The translations under genes were made by a program, and so were the position numbers. DNA of 64,000 nucleotides from NCBI RefSeq assembly GCF_000718165.1, contig NZ_JOEY01000022.1:124001-188000 (forward strand), in the 5' to 3' direction. The stretch comes from Streptomyces fulvoviolaceus (lineage in GTDB: Bacteria > Actinomycetota > Actinomycetes > Streptomycetales > Streptomycetaceae). The notes beneath the pieces were generated by a model. That model ran no database searches. It worked only from the letters and a program-made list of their open reading frames with translations, and was not told the origin of the DNA. Numbering within the stretch: position 1 is the stretch's first letter; each line of letters begins with the position of its first letter. Positions 1-8,591 of this stretch are shown one piece after another.

Positions 1-946
1 GACCATCGAGCCGCACATGATCGCCCTGCGGCGGTTCGGGCTCGACATCGCCGCCACCGAGGGGCAGTACCACGCCCAGGTCGACCCGTCGGTCCGCCCG
101 GACCGGCCGATCGTGCTGACCGAGCGCGGGGACACGGTCACCGAGAACGCGCTGCTCGCGGCCTCGCGGCACGACGGCGTCACCGTCATCCGCAACGCGT
201 CCTCCAACTACATGGTCCAGGACCTCTGCTTCTTCCTGGAGGCGCTCGGCGTCAGGGTCGAGGGCATCGGCACCACCACCCTCACCGTGCACGGCGTGCC
301 GACCATCGACGTCGACGTGGACTACTCCCCCTCCGAGGACCCGGTCGAGGCGATGAGCCTGCTGGCCGCCGCGGTGGTGACGGAGTCGGAACTGACGGTG
401 CGTCGCGTTCCCATCGAGTTCCTGGAGATCGAGCTCGCCGTCCTGGAGGAGATGGGGCTCGACCACGACCGTACGCCGGAGTACTTCGCCGACAACGGCC
501 GTACGCGACTGGTGGACCTCACCGTCCGGCCCTCCAAGCTGGAGGCGCCGATCGACAAGATCCACCCCATGCCGTTCCCCGGACTGAACATCGACAACGT
601 CCCGTTCTTCGCGGCCATCGCCGCCGTCGCCCAGGGCCAGACGCTGATCCACGACTGGGTCTACGACAACCGCGCGATCTACCTGACGGACCTCAACCGC
701 CTCGGCGGACGCCTCCAACTCCTCGACCCGCACCGCGTGTTGGTGGAGGGCCCGACCCGCTGGCGCGCCGCCGAGATGATGTGCCCGCCCGCGCTCCGGC
801 CCGCCGTGGTCGTCCTGCTGGCGATGATGGCGGCGGATGGCACGTCCGTGCTGCGCAACGTGTACGTCATCAACCGCGGGTACGAGGATCTCGCCGAGCG
901 GCTCAACTCCGTCGGGGCGCAGATCGAGATCTTCCGGGACATCTGA
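1..946 (+). CDS. UDP-N-acetylglucosamine 1-carboxyvinyltransferase-like protein (5' end outside window)
   Basis: This is the C-terminal part (about 314 residues) of a MurA/EPSP-synthase-type enolpyruvyl transferase. Such enzymes transfer enolpyruvate from PEP to UDP-GlcNAc in the first cytoplasmic step of peptidoglycan precursor synthesis. The reading frame is already open at base 2, and the first visible ATG (17) is internal to the family alignment, so the gene begins upstream. Visible family features are the block GDTVTENALLAA followed by TVIRNAS, and the segment HPMPFPGLNIDN near residue 190. The catalytic Cys of MurA (position 115 in E. coli) would lie before the window start and cannot be checked. 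Streptomyces commonly carry two MurA-like genes; this one diverges from the canonical sequence, so it may be the paralogue. It converges on the CHAT gene across two hairpins. Confidence 0.8.
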   Translation, partial: TIEPHMIALRRFGLDIAATEGQYHAQVDPSVRPDRPIVLTERGDTVTENALLAASRHDGVTVIRNASSNYMVQDLCFFLEALGVRVEGIGTTTLTVHGVPTIDVDVDYSPSEDPVEAMSLLAAAVVTESELTVRRVPIEFLEIELAVLEEMGLDHDRTPEYFADNGRTRLVDLTVRPSKLEAPIDKIHPMPFPGLNIDNVPFFAAIAAVAQGQTLIHDWVYDNRAIYLTDLNRLGGRLQLLDPHRVLVEGPTRWRAAEMMCPPALRPAVVVLLAMMAADGTSVLRNVYVINRGYEDLAERLNSVGAQIEIFRDI

Positions 947-978
947 CAGAACATCACTCTCTGCTGAGCTGCAGAGGA

Positions 979-1005
979 CCCCTGGCAAGGAGGCCTTGCC
1001 AGGGG
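979..1005. terminator. Perfect 12-bp hairpin after the murA-like gene
   Basis: CCCCTGGCAAGG (979-990) pairs perfectly with CCTTGCCAGGGG (994-1005) across a 3-base loop, 33 bases after the stop codon. There is no T-run, as is usual for Streptomyces terminators. It lies between convergent genes and may act in both directions. Confidence 0.75.
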
Positions 1006-1027
1006 CCGGCCACCGGGGGGCACCACT

Positions 1028-1062
1028 ACCGGTTGAGGCGGTGGATCTACGCCTCAACCGGT
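1028..1062. terminator. Second perfect 13-bp hairpin, overlapping the CHAT gene 3' end
   Basis: ACCGGTTGAGGCG (1028-1040) is perfectly complementary to CGCCTCAACCGGT (1050-1062), with a 9-base loop. The stem includes the TGA stop of the minus-strand CHAT gene (1054-1056). It is only 22 bases from the preceding hairpin, so each convergent gene seems to have its own stem-loop. Confidence 0.65.
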
Positions 1063-4000
1063 CGCAGCCGACGCCGGGTTGCCCTGGTGGGTGAAGGCAG
1101 CCCAATGATGAATGCGGTGGAGGTCGGGGCGGGTGGCTTCGTGGCGGAGGGGGCCGTCGAGGGTGGGCGGGAGTTCTCGGTAAGGGTTGAGCATCCACAA
1201 CTGAGCGGCGCGCAGGGCGTCGGGCGGGGCCAGACCGCCGACGGTGAGATGGTGGTGGAAGACGGCCATCATCACGGCGGTCGGACCATCACGCACCGCC
1301 CAGCGGGACCCCACGACATCGGCGGCACCGCCCGCGACCAGCACGGTGGCGAGGGTCAACGCCTCGTCGTGATGGCGAGTGCTCAGGTCGGTCTCGCAGC
1401 CGCTGAGCACCACCAGTGGGCCGGCGTCCGGCCGTCGACCGGTGGCGCCGTCGAAGATGTCGGCCACGGTGAGCCGGCCGGCGTCCGGGCCCGCGCCGGG
1501 CGGGGCGGCCAGCCACAGCGCGGAGCCGGTGGGGCGCGGCGCGGCAAGGGCGTGGCAGGACAGGTGCACCACGGAGGCCGGCGACGCGCCGCCGGGCAGG
1601 ACGGCGAGCAGCTCCGCCGGTGTGCCGGCGGCGTCGGGTACCACACCGGTGGTGACGAACTCGCCGTACCGGAGCGCGTCGGGGTAGCAGCCGGCGCGCA
1701 GCGCGGCCGCCTCCATCTCGGCCCACGGGAGGGTCAGTTGCGGGTCGGCGACGAGCACTTGCCGCCCGTCGGCGGGAGACATCCGACGCCGGGCGGCAGC
1801 GGCCAGGAACTGGGTGCCGGAGGGGGCGTAGCTGAGGACGGCCTCCTGGCAGGCGTACCGGTGGCCGTGCGCGCCCAGACCCCGGATGCGCGCGGCGTGC
1901 CACGGGACGACGCCGAGCGGGCCGCACGGCACGAGCACGACCCTCGGTGGCCGGGCCAGCGGTCCCTGGGCCGCGAGCAGCGGGCGTACGACCGCGAGCA
2001 CGGGGCCCATCACCGCCTTCCAGGCCCACTCGCACAGTTCGTCCAGCGTGACCTGCCAGTGCGCCTCCCAGGCGGCCCGCCAGGATGCGTGCAGGTTCGG
2101 GTCGGTGAGCGCTCGGGAGCGTTCCGCCGCGGCGTCGAGGTATCGCTCCAGTGGCTCGCTGCCAGGGGTGGTCAGCTCCGGCAGGGGAAGGAAGGCGGGG
2201 CGACCGGCACCGGGGCGCAGGATCAGCGCGTAGCCGGGCATCGAGGCATCGGCCACGGGCGCCCCGGGCACCAGGTAGACCAGCGCTTCGGTGCCGGTGG
2301 CAGCCAGGCCGGCCGTCAGTTGGGCCACGTCGGCGGCGCCCACCAGATGCCGGATGCCCGGACCCGCCCCGGCACCGGGGCGGACGCCCAGCGCGGCCAG
2401 CGCCCTGCGCCGCAGCGCGCTGGGGATCGGCGTGCCGTGGGCCGCAGGGGGCGATGCGTCCTCGGCTGTCGGCCGCAGCGGGTTCGCCGGGACCTGGGCG
2501 CGCCACTGCCGGGCCAGTTCGGGGTGGCCGACGGCGTCGAGGAGCTCGGGGATGCTCAGGGAGGCGAAGGCGGCCTGGAGCACCAGAGCTCGCCCTTTCT
2601 CCAGATCGGCCACCGCGTCGGCCGGTCGGCCGATGCGGTGGTCGACGAGCGCCAGCCGCCGCGCGAGCAGGCTTCCGTTCAGGGCCGCCGACAGGCCGTG
2701 GTCGGCGCCGAGTTGGAGCAGGACGTCGGCGGCCAGTTCGGCCAGCGCCTCGCGGGTGATGTCCACGAATGCCCGCCTGTCGGCGTCGGCATGCGGGCCG
2801 CGCCGGGCGGCGCGGATGACGTGGGCCTCGGCCAGCTTCGTCAGGACGTCCACGCGCTGTGCCACGCCACGCCCCTCGGCGATCAGCGCTCGGACGCGGG
2901 TCAGCTCGGTGATGGCCTCGTCTAGCAGTGCCGGGTCCTTGTCACCGCGCACGACGGCGAGAAGCAGCCGCAGGCCGAGGTGGGCGCGCCGGTCGTACTC
3001 CTGCTCGTGGTACGTCTCCGGTTCGTCGAACTTGCGGCGCAACTCGGCGACTTCGCGGTCCAGGGACGCTCGCTCGGCGACGGGTTCTCCTGTGTCGACC
3101 GGTCCGGCCGGTCCGACCGCTTGGGGCGCCGCACGCCCGGTGACTCGCTCCCCGTCCGCGCGCAGCTTTTCGAGCCGGCTCAACCGCTCCGCCAGCTTGT
3201 CGCGCATGGTGCTGTCCGCCGGGAGGCCGGCGTACAGCGCGCGTAGCTTCTCGATCAGGCGCGGGAGCTCCTCATGGTCTCCGGTGCGCTGCGCGTGCCG
3301 CAGCTCGCCGTCGGCGGCGCTGAGCGCGAGGTCGAGGATCAGCGGTGCGTCGGGCGGCAGTGAACCGTCACTCTCCAGGGCGGCGCCCAGCTCTCGCCTG
3401 GCGGCCAGGGAGACGTCGGCGTCCTGGTGGCTGCCGCCCCGCGAGGCAGCCTGCTCAAGGACCTCGGTGAGCTCCACGCGCAGGGCCAGAGCCCACCAGG
3501 AGTCCGCGTCGCTCGCCTCCAGCGCCTCCCCGAGCAGCGTGGCGGCGTCCTCCAGATAGCCGTGATCGCCGGTTCGGTAGGACAGCAATCGGTCGTACCA
3601 GGCGGCCATGCGTCGCTCGCGCATGCCGAGGTGGGCGACGAAGTCCCGTAGAAAGCTGTCGAGATGGGGAACCAGGCCCGGCTCCACGGGGAGGCTGATC
3701 GGCCAGTCGTCGAGGCGGTCGCCGCTGCCGTCGTCCGGCTCCGGCGTGGGCCGCCGCACCGTGCCGAAGTCGACCGATCCGGGCTCCAGGAACTCCGCCG
3801 TGAGCAGCAGGTAGGCATGGAGCCTGGCGACCCGGACCTGCTCGGGCGCGTCCAGCGGCAGGGCGCGCAGCGCGTCCAGCGCCAGGTCGGCGCCACGCCG
3901 GATGCCGTCGACGGCGCCGGCTGCCCTGCCGACGGCTGCCTGGCCCAGGAGCGCTGAGGCTTCCGGGTCAACTATGTACAGCGAGCGGTCGGTCGGCCTC

Positions 4001-4848
4001 TCGGCCTTGGACTGCAACTCGACCGTCAGCCAGACCAGCACGCGGGTGAACTGCGGCGTACTGCGTGCGCCGGCCAGGGCCAGCAGACCGCGGACGACGT
4101 CGAGGAGCACAGACTCGGGTGTGCCGGCTTCACCGAGGACCTCGGCGTCCTGGGAGGCGTGGGCCTCATCGGTAGCGTGAGCCTCTTCGGGGGCAGGGGA
4201 TGCGGAGTCCGGGGCGAGCATCCGCTCGATCTCCCCTTGGATCCTCGCGGTCGTCTGCTGGATCTCCGGCGGGAGCGAGGCCTCGGCGACACGGTCGACC
4301 ACGTTCTTGGCCTCGGTGAGATCCCGGCGCAACGCTTCGGTCAGCACCCGCCGGTCCACGGCTGCGAACAGCGCCGCCCCGAGAGCGGTGCGGCTGCCGT
4401 CAGGGCGGGGCAGGGCCCAGGGCGCGAGCAGGAAGACCAGCATCATGCGGGCCTGTACCACGATGAGGTCCGCCGGCGGCCCGTTGCGGTCCGCCCACCG
4501 TAGGCGCCGTAGCGCTTCCGCCCGCTCCTTGGAACCGGACGATGCGCTCTCGTTCCTGGTCCGGCAGAGCACGGCGAACATGATGCCCAGGACCACGAAG
4601 ACGACCTGGGAGAGATCCGACTCGTTCTTCTCCGCCAACGCGGCCTCGACGCGGGTCAGCCGCTCGATCACCGGCTCCAACGTCTCGACGGGCGGCCAGC
4701 CGTGCGGGTAGTCCAAGAGTCGTCGGGCCTCCCGAAGAGCGTCGAACGCCTCCTCCCGCAGCTCCGCCGACCCGGCGCCGTCGTCGTCCCGTCGAACCTC
4801 GCTGACCACCGGCTCCCCCGATACGTCTGCCTCGTTCCGTTTCTCCAA
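1054..4848 (-). CDS. CHAT-domain caspase-like protein with long helical (TPR-type) N-terminal region
   Basis: This 1,264-residue protein has about 850 residues of alpha-helical, TPR-like sequence followed by a C-terminal CHAT peptidase domain (caspase/separase clan). The putative catalytic dyad is visible: His in VVHLSCHA (about residue 1,097) and Cys in VVLSGCETD (about 1,149). The conserved tail DEALTLATVLVAGGAADVVG follows. CHAT proteins act as proteases released by a sensor in bacterial conflict and programmed-death systems, where the helical region usually holds partners or regulators. Its C-terminus is clearly paralogous to the CHAT protein at 22160-25549. The start is uncertain: TTG at 4848 gives the full length, while GTG at 4809 has a GGGGGAG just upstream. 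It is divergent from the coiled-coil gene at 5026. The substrate is unknown. Confidence 0.85.
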   Translation of the reverse strand: MEKRNEADVSGEPVVSEVRRDDDGAGSAELREEAFDALREARRLLDYPHGWPPVETLEPVIERLTRVEAALAEKNESDLSQVVFVVLGIMFAVLCRTRNESASSGSKERAEALRRLRWADRNGPPADLIVVQARMMLVFLLAPWALPRPDGSRTALGAALFAAVDRRVLTEALRRDLTEAKNVVDRVAEASLPPEIQQTTARIQGEIERMLAPDSASPAPEEAHATDEAHASQDAEVLGEAGTPESVLLDVVRGLLALAGARSTPQFTRVLVWLTVELQSKAERPTDRSLYIVDPEASALLGQAAVGRAAGAVDGIRRGADLALDALRALPLDAPEQVRVARLHAYLLLTAEFLEPGSVDFGTVRRPTPEPDDGSGDRLDDWPISLPVEPGLVPHLDSFLRDFVAHLGMRERRMAAWYDRLLSYRTGDHGYLEDAATLLGEALEASDADSWWALALRVELTEVLEQAASRGGSHQDADVSLAARRELGAALESDGSLPPDAPLILDLALSAADGELRHAQRTGDHEELPRLIEKLRALYAGLPADSTMRDKLAERLSRLEKLRADGERVTGRAAPQAVGPAGPVDTGEPVAERASLDREVAELRRKFDEPETYHEQEYDRRAHLGLRLLLAVVRGDKDPALLDEAITELTRVRALIAEGRGVAQRVDVLTKLAEAHVIRAARRGPHADADRRAFVDITREALAELAADVLLQLGADHGLSAALNGSLLARRLALVDHRIGRPADAVADLEKGRALVLQAAFASLSIPELLDAVGHPELARQWRAQVPANPLRPTAEDASPPAAHGTPIPSALRRRALAALGVRPGAGAGPGIRHLVGAADVAQLTAGLAATGTEALVYLVPGAPVADASMPGYALILRPGAGRPAFLPLPELTTPGSEPLERYLDAAAERSRALTDPNLHASWRAAWEAHWQVTLDELCEWAWKAVMGPVLAVVRPLLAAQGPLARPPRVVLVPCGPLGVVPWHAARIRGLGAHGHRYACQEAVLSYAPSGTQFLAAAARRRMSPADGRQVLVADPQLTLPWAEMEAAALRAGCYPDALRYGEFVTTGVVPDAAGTPAELLAVLPGGASPASVVHLSCHALAAPRPTGSALWLAAPPGAGPDAGRLTVADIFDGATGRRPDAGPLVVLSGCETDLSTRHHDEALTLATVLVAGGAADVVGSRWAVRDGPTAVMMAVFHHHLTVGGLAPPDALRAAQLWMLNPYRELPPTLDGPLRHEATRPDLHRIHHWAAFTHQGNPASAATG

Positions 4849-5025
4849 GAACTGCCCCGCACCGGCTCACCGCGTGCGTCGACAGACTCTCTCAACGTGC
4901 CTATGGACGCGGTGGTTCCGGGGTTGTCCGGGCCGATCCGCATCATGCGCTGCACCACGGCGATACGCTGTCGACCGGGACGGCCAGGGGCGCCGAGCGG
5001 CCCCGCCGAGGACGAGGGGGTATTC
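4849..5025. promoter_or_regulatory. Divergent intergenic region between CHAT and coiled-coil genes
   Basis: These 177 bases separate two divergent starts and should hold both promoters. No convincing -35/-10 pair or operator could be picked by eye. An in-frame ATG at 4903 could extend the plus-strand gene, but no ribosome binding site precedes it. Confidence 0.3.
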
Positions 5026-6012
5026 GTGCGCGACCACAGGCAGGAGATCGCGGACGCGCTGGCGGACTCGGGGCGCACCGACCGGGATACGGTACTCCGC
5101 ATTCTGGGAAGCGCCGTCGGGTGGGCCGCCGACACCCTCGGTCGGCTGGGCCAAGCCTCCGACGGCGGCCCGCCGGACGATGCCGACGCCCTGAACGCCG
5201 TATTCGCACTGGACGACGCGCTGACGGACACCCCTGGCCTTGCCGAGGCGCTGCCCGGGCTGCTGGAGGCGGCCCGGGCGGGCAAGAGCATGGAGCGGCG
5301 CACCACGGACCTGATGGACGAACTCACCGCGGCGGCCGGGCGGGTGGCGTCCGAACGGGCGGCGCTGGCCGAGCTCCTGAAGAAGGCGGAGGAGCTGCGT
5401 CGCCGCCGGGCGGAACACGAGAAGCTGCGGCAAGAGGCCGAGGAGCTCCGGCGGTTGGAACAGCTGGCGAAGGAGCTGGACGAGCTGCGGGCGCAGCGGG
5501 AAGCCGTCGACACCCGGTTGCGGGAGCTGCGCGGCCGTAACCTCGGGGCAGTCGACGAGGAGCTGCGCACCGCGGCCGACGACCTGCTGCGACTCACCGA
5601 GGAGCAGCTCGCCTTGCTGGAGCCGCGGACCCGGCAGGCGCTGGAGCGGGCCGTGGCGGCGCAGGAGGCGCTGGCGAACACGGAGTACGAGCTCAGTGAG
5701 GGCTCCCATCAACTCGCCGCCGACCAGGACCGGTTGGAACGCATCCAGGCGGAACAGGGCAAGGTGTTCACGTCGTTGGCCCGCTACGCCCAGGCCGACC
5801 GGGAGCTGACGCGGGCCCTGCGCGAGGCCGCCGGTGCGGACACCAGCGGCCCCGTGCCCGGACAGGGCCTCACCCTGGAGGAGGTGGAGGACTTCACCCG
5901 GACCATCGAGCAGCGGCTCATCGACGCGGACCAGGCCCTGAACAGCGTCCTGACGGACCGCCAAAGGCCGGAGGAGAACGGCGGGACGAAGATCACCGGC
6001 GCTCAGCCCTGA
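5026..6012 (+). CDS. Coiled-coil protein of the CHAT/GTPase island
   Basis: The product is 328 residues. I chose GTG at 5026 because GAGGGGG lies at good spacing upstream; ATG at 4903 is possible but lacks a site. The first 100 residues are mixed helical. From about residue 110 to 250 the sequence is a charged heptad-rich coiled coil with many EEL, RRR and LREL repeats, and a second helical stretch follows. No enzymatic motif, signal peptide or membrane segment is visible. It is the only plus-strand gene in the island, divergent from the CHAT gene, and its last 10 bases overlap the 3' end of the AAA+ gene. By position it is probably a structural or scaffold partner of the CHAT/AAA+ machinery. 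I do not recognise a named family. Confidence 0.7.
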   Translation: MRDHRQEIADALADSGRTDRDTVLRILGSAVGWAADTLGRLGQASDGGPPDDADALNAVFALDDALTDTPGLAEALPGLLEAARAGKSMERRTTDLMDELTAAAGRVASERAALAELLKKAEELRRRRAEHEKLRQEAEELRRLEQLAKELDELRAQREAVDTRLRELRGRNLGAVDEELRTAADDLLRLTEEQLALLEPRTRQALERAVAAQEALANTEYELSEGSHQLAADQDRLERIQAEQGKVFTSLARYAQADRELTRALREAAGADTSGPVPGQGLTLEEVEDFTRTIEQRLIDADQALNSVLTDRQRPEENGGTKITGAQP

Positions 6013-8591
6013 TCTGCGGACGGATCCGGCACGTCCTCGGGCAGATACTCCGAGCCCTTGTCACCCTTGTTCCAGCGTGCCCCCTTGCGGCCCTCCATGA
6101 GGTCCACCAGTATGCGCACCTCCCGGGCATTGCCGAACGCGGCCCCACGGGCCCGTCGGATCTCCTCAAGCCATTGCGTGGCACGTTCCGCGGTCCCGGG
6201 GCCGAGGGTGTCGCCGGACTCGGCAGCCATCCGACGGAGGATCTCCGTCAGCTCGTCCGGGGTGTAGCCGGGGAAGGGCACCGTGGTGGTGAACCGTCCC
6301 GGCAGCCCTGGGTTGAAGGCGAGAAGCTCCTTCATTTCCTGGGGATATCCGGCCGCGATCACGACCACTCGGCCGCGCCACTTCTCCATTTCACGCAGCA
6401 GGGTGTCCACGGCCTCCGCGCCGAAACCACCCTGGCCCCCTGTGTCCCGGACCAGGCTGTAGGCCTCATCGATGAACAGCACGCCGTCCAGCGCCCGCTC
6501 GACAGCCGCACGGACCCTGGGCGCGGTCTGCCCCACGTACTCGGCCACCAGGTCGGTGCGGGTCACCTCCACCACATGTCCCTTGCGCAGGAGCCCCAGT
6601 CTGCGGAACAGATCGCCGACCAACGGGGCCACCGTGGTCTTGCCTGTGCCCGGAGGGCCGGTGAACAGCAGGTGGGGAGGGGCGAATGCCTTCTTGCCAC
6701 GCTCCTGGCGCATCCTCAGCCGGTACGCGAGTCCTTCCAGCTCCCCGCGCACCGCCCCGAGGCCGACGTACCGGTCGAGTTCGGCGAGCAGTTCGGCGAG
6801 CTCGGGCACCGGTTTCGGCAGGTGGTCCCGGTACTCCTCCGGGATGTCGTCGACGATGACGGGCTGTTCGACGTCCCGTCGGGCGCGTACGGCCCACGGG
6901 GTAAAGAGCGCGTCGGCGAGGGTACGCATCTCCCGGGCGTTGCCGAAGCTTTCGTCCCTGGAGTCGTACATGCCCTCGGCGATCTGCCGCAGCCCCTGTG
7001 CCGCCTCCTCTCCGGGACGCAGGCCGAGCTCAGCCAGGCGTTTCAGCAGGATCTCGTTCAGGGTGTCCGGATCGTAGTCGGGGAACTCGACGACATGCGG
7101 GAACCGGCTCCTGAGGCCGACGTTCGCCCCAAGGAACTCCTCCATCTTCGCCGGGTAGCCGGCCGTGATGACCACCAGGCGGCCTCGGTCGTCCTCCATG
7201 CGTTTGAGCAGTTCCTGGACGGCCTCTTGTCCGAATCCGTCGCTCTGGTCGCTGAGCGTGTACGCCTCGTCGATGAAGAGCACACCGTCCAGCGCCCGAT
7301 CCACCTCCGCGCTGGTCTTGATGGCGGTCTGCCCGATGTAACCAGCGACCAGGTCACTGGCCTTCACCTCCACACAGTGGCCACGGCTCAGCGCTCCCAG
7401 GTCCCGGAACATCTCGCCGACCAGCCGGGCCACGGTCGTCTTCCCGGTCCCGGGGTTGCCGGTGAACACCATGTGCCGGGCCGGCGGTTCACCGACAGTG
7501 GCCAGCCCGCGGGCGCGCAGCTCCTCGGCCGCCTCCGTCTCGGCCCGCTTGCGCTCGAAAAACCGCAGCACAGGCTCCATGCCGGGCATCGCGGCAAGTC
7601 GCTCCCAAGGCGTCCGTTCGTCGGACACGGCTCCTCTCACCCACTGCCGAATCATGAGGTGGCTCAACGGTGCCTTGTGCGCCCGTAGTTGTTCGAGGCG
7701 GTCCCTCCAGACCCGGGCGGTCTCGGGCTGGCCGGCCATCGCCCGGACCACCCGGTCCAGGTCCTGCCACTCGACCCGCAGTCCCTTCCGCAGCCGTACC
7801 GAATGCACCAGGCGCTCCAGTTCTGCCACCTGAGGAAGTTCGACCCGGAAGGTGCCACCACGGCCGGGCTCAGCCACCCGTTCGTTCACGAAGGTCTCCA
7901 GTTGCGGATAGCTTCTGAGCCCTGCCAGGAATTCGGCCACTCCGGGCAAGGAGGGCCTGCGGAACACGAAGATCCACTGGTTCCCTGCGACCGTGTCGGA
8001 CGCCCACTCGGCCATGGCTCCGGCCAACTGCCGTGGGGCGCGGTTGAGAAGCAGGAACTCTTCCGCATGCGGGAAGACCACGGCCGTACGGTGTTCCGCG
8101 TCGCGGAGATGAGCGGCGAGGGTCATCACGCCGAACGGATCGGCGATCCCGGACCCGCGTGCCGCACCGGCTCCCCGGTCCTGGTCCGCGGCGGGTTCTG
8201 CCTCGGACCGGGGTGCGGCACCCGGCAACTGCGTCCCGCCGAGCGGCCCGCGCAGACCGGTGTGCCGCATGGTGCGCGGACCGCGGCGGTCGGCCGGGGC
8301 CGTATTGCGGTCGGCCGGTCGGCGGGACAGATCCCGTGACGCCCTGTCCCGGAAGTAGACCGGGTGTTGAAGGGTGCTGAAGACGATCCGCTCGAAGCCG
8401 GCCGCTCGCAGCATGCGCCAGAGCGCCTGCTCCATGGAGCACACCTGGCCGGTGCTGTCGACGAAGACGTCGCCGACACCGGGCCCGTGCAGGACGGTGA
8501 AAGGCTCGCCGGTACGGACGGCGGCCGGGTTCAGCCGCTCCGTCCCCGGGGGGTGGGGAGGAGGGCTGTCCTTCGTCATGGTCCTGTTCAT
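6003..8591 (-). CDS. Two-module CbxX/CfxQ-type AAA+ ATPase
   Basis: The 862-residue product has an N-terminal region of about 330 residues with no clear enzyme signature, then two tandem AAA+ modules of the CbxX/CfxQ (rubisco activase, EccA-like) family. Walker A motifs are GNPGTGKTTVARL (about residue 379) and GPPGTGKTTVAPL (about 645). Each is followed by a near-identical Walker B, DGVLFIDEAY. Such proteins use ATP to remodel partner proteins, usually as hexamers. It is the last gene of the eight-gene operon: its ATG overlaps the TGA of the coiled-coil gene (ATGA), so translation is coupled. EccA of ESX secretion looks similar, but no ESX genes are present. A remodelling role on the coiled-coil, GTPase or CHAT proteins is an inference from context. 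Confidence 0.9.
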   Translation of the reverse strand: MNRTMTKDSPPPHPPGTERLNPAAVRTGEPFTVLHGPGVGDVFVDSTGQVCSMEQALWRMLRAAGFERIVFSTLQHPVYFRDRASRDLSRRPADRNTAPADRRGPRTMRHTGLRGPLGGTQLPGAAPRSEAEPAADQDRGAGAARGSGIADPFGVMTLAAHLRDAEHRTAVVFPHAEEFLLLNRAPRQLAGAMAEWASDTVAGNQWIFVFRRPSLPGVAEFLAGLRSYPQLETFVNERVAEPGRGGTFRVELPQVAELERLVHSVRLRKGLRVEWQDLDRVVRAMAGQPETARVWRDRLEQLRAHKAPLSHLMIRQWVRGAVSDERTPWERLAAMPGMEPVLRFFERKRAETEAAEELRARGLATVGEPPARHMVFTGNPGTGKTTVARLVGEMFRDLGALSRGHCVEVKASDLVAGYIGQTAIKTSAEVDRALDGVLFIDEAYTLSDQSDGFGQEAVQELLKRMEDDRGRLVVITAGYPAKMEEFLGANVGLRSRFPHVVEFPDYDPDTLNEILLKRLAELGLRPGEEAAQGLRQIAEGMYDSRDESFGNAREMRTLADALFTPWAVRARRDVEQPVIVDDIPEEYRDHLPKPVPELAELLAELDRYVGLGAVRGELEGLAYRLRMRQERGKKAFAPPHLLFTGPPGTGKTTVAPLVGDLFRRLGLLRKGHVVEVTRTDLVAEYVGQTAPRVRAAVERALDGVLFIDEAYSLVRDTGGQGGFGAEAVDTLLREMEKWRGRVVVIAAGYPQEMKELLAFNPGLPGRFTTTVPFPGYTPDELTEILRRMAAESGDTLGPGTAERATQWLEEIRRARGAAFGNAREVRILVDLMEGRKGARWNKGDKGSEYLPEDVPDPSADQG

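Noticed and set aside
781..2925. A 714-codon open frame on the plus strand opposite the CHAT gene
   Set aside because: Its product is Arg/Gly/Gln-rich low complexity without motifs, as expected opposite a high-GC gene; the minus strand encodes clear CHAT motifs.
2291..3559. Another long plus-strand frame (422 codons) inside the CHAT region
   Set aside because: Ser/Arg/Ala-rich composition typical of an antisense frame in GC-rich DNA; no ribosome site or homology.
6003..8591. ESX/type VII secretion locus suggested by the EccA-like AAA+ protein
   Set aside because: No EsxA/B, EccB-E, mycosin or PE/PPE-type gene is present; the AAA+ modules are generic CbxX/CfxQ type.
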